Positions 38,667 to 39,704 of a DNA stretch of 39,704 nucleotides are shown in pieces (the first letter of the stretch is position 1; the number at the start of each line of letters is the position of its first letter). The stretch is from assembly GCA_029862205.1 (NCBI GenBank), contig JAOTXT010000039.1, positions 1 through 39,704 of the forward strand, written 5' to 3'. The position numbers were made by a program, and so were the translations under genes. Under the pieces are notes generated by a model. It was not told where the DNA came from and made no database searches. It was given only the letters and a program-made list of their open reading frames with translations. This stretch comes from Paracoccaceae bacterium (GTDB lineage Bacteria; Pseudomonadota; Alphaproteobacteria; Rhodobacterales; Rhodobacteraceae).

Positions 38667-39383
38667 ATGTTGAAGCCATTGCTGGCCAGCGCTTTGTTCG
38701 CTGGCCTGATCGCCGGGCTGTTTGCCGCTGGGCTGCAGTTGGCGTATCTCGTTCCCCTAATCTCCGAGGCCGAGCTTTACGAGTCCGGCGTGGCCACCCA
38801 TTTCGCGGGCGCCGAGGGTACGGTGGGCGGCCATCCCCATGAGGGCGATGAGGCCGAAGGCCATGCCCATGAACCGGCCGAGGCGGACCTGACGCGCGAC
38901 CTGCTGACCGTGCTGATCACCGTGCTGGCCGCTTGCGGGTTCGGGCTGATCCTGGTCGCAGGATTTGCGCTCGCCGAGCGATTTGGCCTTACGCGGGTCG
39001 ACGTCAAGATCGGACTCCTGTTCGGCCTTGCGGGTTTCGCCGGGACGCAGCTCATGCCCTCGCTGGGCTTGTCGCCGGAACTGCCCGGCGCGGCGGCCGG
39101 GGCCTTGGCGGACCGCCAAGTCTGGTGGATGGGCACTGTCCTGGCAACGCTCGGCGGGATTGCGCTAATCGCCTTCGGCAGCCCAGTGCTCAAAGCGGCG
39201 GGCGTGATGCTGATCGCTGTGCCCCATGTCATCGGCGCACCCCACCCAGAGGCGTTCGAGGGGGTGGTGCCGCCCGAGCTCTCTGCGCTATTCGCCGCCC
39301 GGGTTCTGGTGGTCGGCGCGCTTGGCTGGGCGGTGCTCGGTGCGCTGGCGGGGCATTTCTGGTCCCGCGAGACCGCCACTTAG
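38667..39383 (+). CDS. cbtA: Cobalt transporter subunit CbtA
   Basis: A 238-residue membrane protein with about five hydrophobic segments. The first, FAGLIAGLFAAGLQLAYLVPLI, is typical of CbtA and is followed by a His-rich loop with GGHPHEGDEAEGHAHEP that should face the periplasm and bind cobalt. Later segments include GLLFGLAGFAGTQLMPSLGL, WWMGTVLATLGGIALIAFG and VPHVIGAPHPEAFEGVVP, with conserved His/Pro residues. It acts with CbtB in cobalt import. No clear ribosome site precedes the ATG at 38667, so translation may be coupled to cbtB. bluB follows 14 bases after the stop. Confidence 0.88.
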   Translation: MLKPLLASALFAGLIAGLFAAGLQLAYLVPLISEAELYESGVATHFAGAEGTVGGHPHEGDEAEGHAHEPAEADLTRDLLTVLITVLAACGFGLILVAGFALAERFGLTRVDVKIGLLFGLAGFAGTQLMPSLGLSPELPGAAAGALADRQVWWMGTVLATLGGIALIAFGSPVLKAAGVMLIAVPHVIGAPHPEAFEGVVPPELSALFAARVLVVGALGWAVLGALAGHFWSRETAT

Positions 39384-39397
39384 GCTCAGGTGCTACG

Positions 39398-39704
39398 ATG
39401 GAATTCTGCCAGGCTTTCCGTGACCAGCTTGGCGATCTATTCGCCTGGCGCCGCGATGTGCGGCGTTTTCGGCCCGACCCTGTCGCGCCCGACCTGGTTG
39501 CGCGGCTGATCGGCCAGACGCGGCTGGCACCCTCGGTGGGGCTGTCGGAACCTTGGCGCTTCGTGATGGTGGAGAGCGCGGGCGCCCGTGAGACAGCGGT
39601 TACGAATTTCGAGACCGCGAATGCTCAGGCGCTGGGAGGATACACCGGCGGACAGGCGCAACTCTACGCCTCGCTCAAGCTCACGGGCATGCGCGAGGCG
39701 CCGG
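39398..39704 (+). CDS. bluB: 5,6-Dimethylbenzimidazole synthase BluB, partial at the right edge
   Basis: The first 102 residues are present: MEFCQAFRDQLGDLFAWRRD, then VRRFRPDPV, the FMN-contacting RLAPSVGLSEPWRF segment, and FETANAQALGGYTGGQAQLY. These match BluB, a nitroreductase-like flavin enzyme that breaks down reduced FMN with oxygen to give dimethylbenzimidazole, the base used by CobT. The remainder, about 100 residues, lies beyond the window. The start is the ATG at 39398, 14 bases after cbtA, so it is third in the riboswitch-controlled operon. It needs oxygen, whereas the ring route in this cluster is of the cobalt-early type. Confidence 0.88.
   Translation, partial: MEFCQAFRDQLGDLFAWRRDVRRFRPDPVAPDLVARLIGQTRLAPSVGLSEPWRFVMVESAGARETAVTNFETANAQALGGYTGGQAQLYASLKLTGMREAP

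Overview
The window is GC-rich bacterial DNA, most likely from an alphaproteobacterium of the Rhodobacterales type. That call is an inference from gene content: a heme-PAS FixL with FixJ and a FixK-like regulator, riboswitch-controlled cbtB-cbtA-bluB, TamA/TamB, a DUF1636 protein next to cobT, and a dispersed repeat reading AATGTCCGGTTTG. No rRNA, tRNA or CRISPR array was seen.

Region 1 (1-5250) is gene-poor and partly decayed. It holds the N-terminal part of a Gly/Asn/Asp-rich lipoprotein (minus strand, running off the left edge), an IS3-type transposase remnant, two good copies and one partial copy of the dispersed repeat, a CDF-type cation transporter, a Rid-family protein, a glutathione S-transferase and a small XRE-type regulator. 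Three long gene-free stretches separate them.

Region 2 (5258-8332, minus strand) is an oxygen-sensing cascade: fixL, fixJ (4-bp overlap), a receiver-only response regulator and a FixK-like Crp/Fnr regulator. Three similar palindromic sites upstream of the last two genes look like FixJ targets.

Region 3 (8607-15134) is a catabolic cluster for a four-carbon hydroxy or amino acid: otnK and otnC homologues plus a threonine-aldolase-family enzyme in one operon, then an isopropylmalate/tartrate-dehydrogenase-family enzyme and a Gfo/Idh/MocA oxidoreductase in a second, with a small ABM-domain gene between them and a divergent EamA exporter. A perfect GAAAGCGCTTTC palindrome sits in the otnK/EamA promoter gap. 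The exact substrate is unknown.

Region 4 (15281-21510) is tamA-tamB, an outer-membrane/inner-membrane assembly pair. The TamA carries a lipobox.

Region 5 (21598 to the right edge) is a nearly continuous cobalamin cluster. The minus-strand operon DUF1636-cobT-cobS-cobC-cobU-cobQ makes the lower ligand and completes assembly. The plus-strand operon small membrane protein-cbiX-cobH-cobL-cobI-cbiG/cobJ-cobM builds the corrin ring; its genes from the membrane-protein stop onward overlap. cobA-cobB lie on the minus strand, a GST-cbiD-cobK group on the plus strand, and a B12 riboswitch precedes cbtB-cbtA-bluB (cobalt uptake and dimethylbenzimidazole synthesis). CbiX, CbiD and a CbiG domain together point to the cobalt-early route, although the last gene, bluB, needs oxygen. 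Not present in the window: cobG, cobF and cobNST (the oxygen-dependent route), the adenosyltransferase, cbiB and the L-threonine-phosphate decarboxylase.
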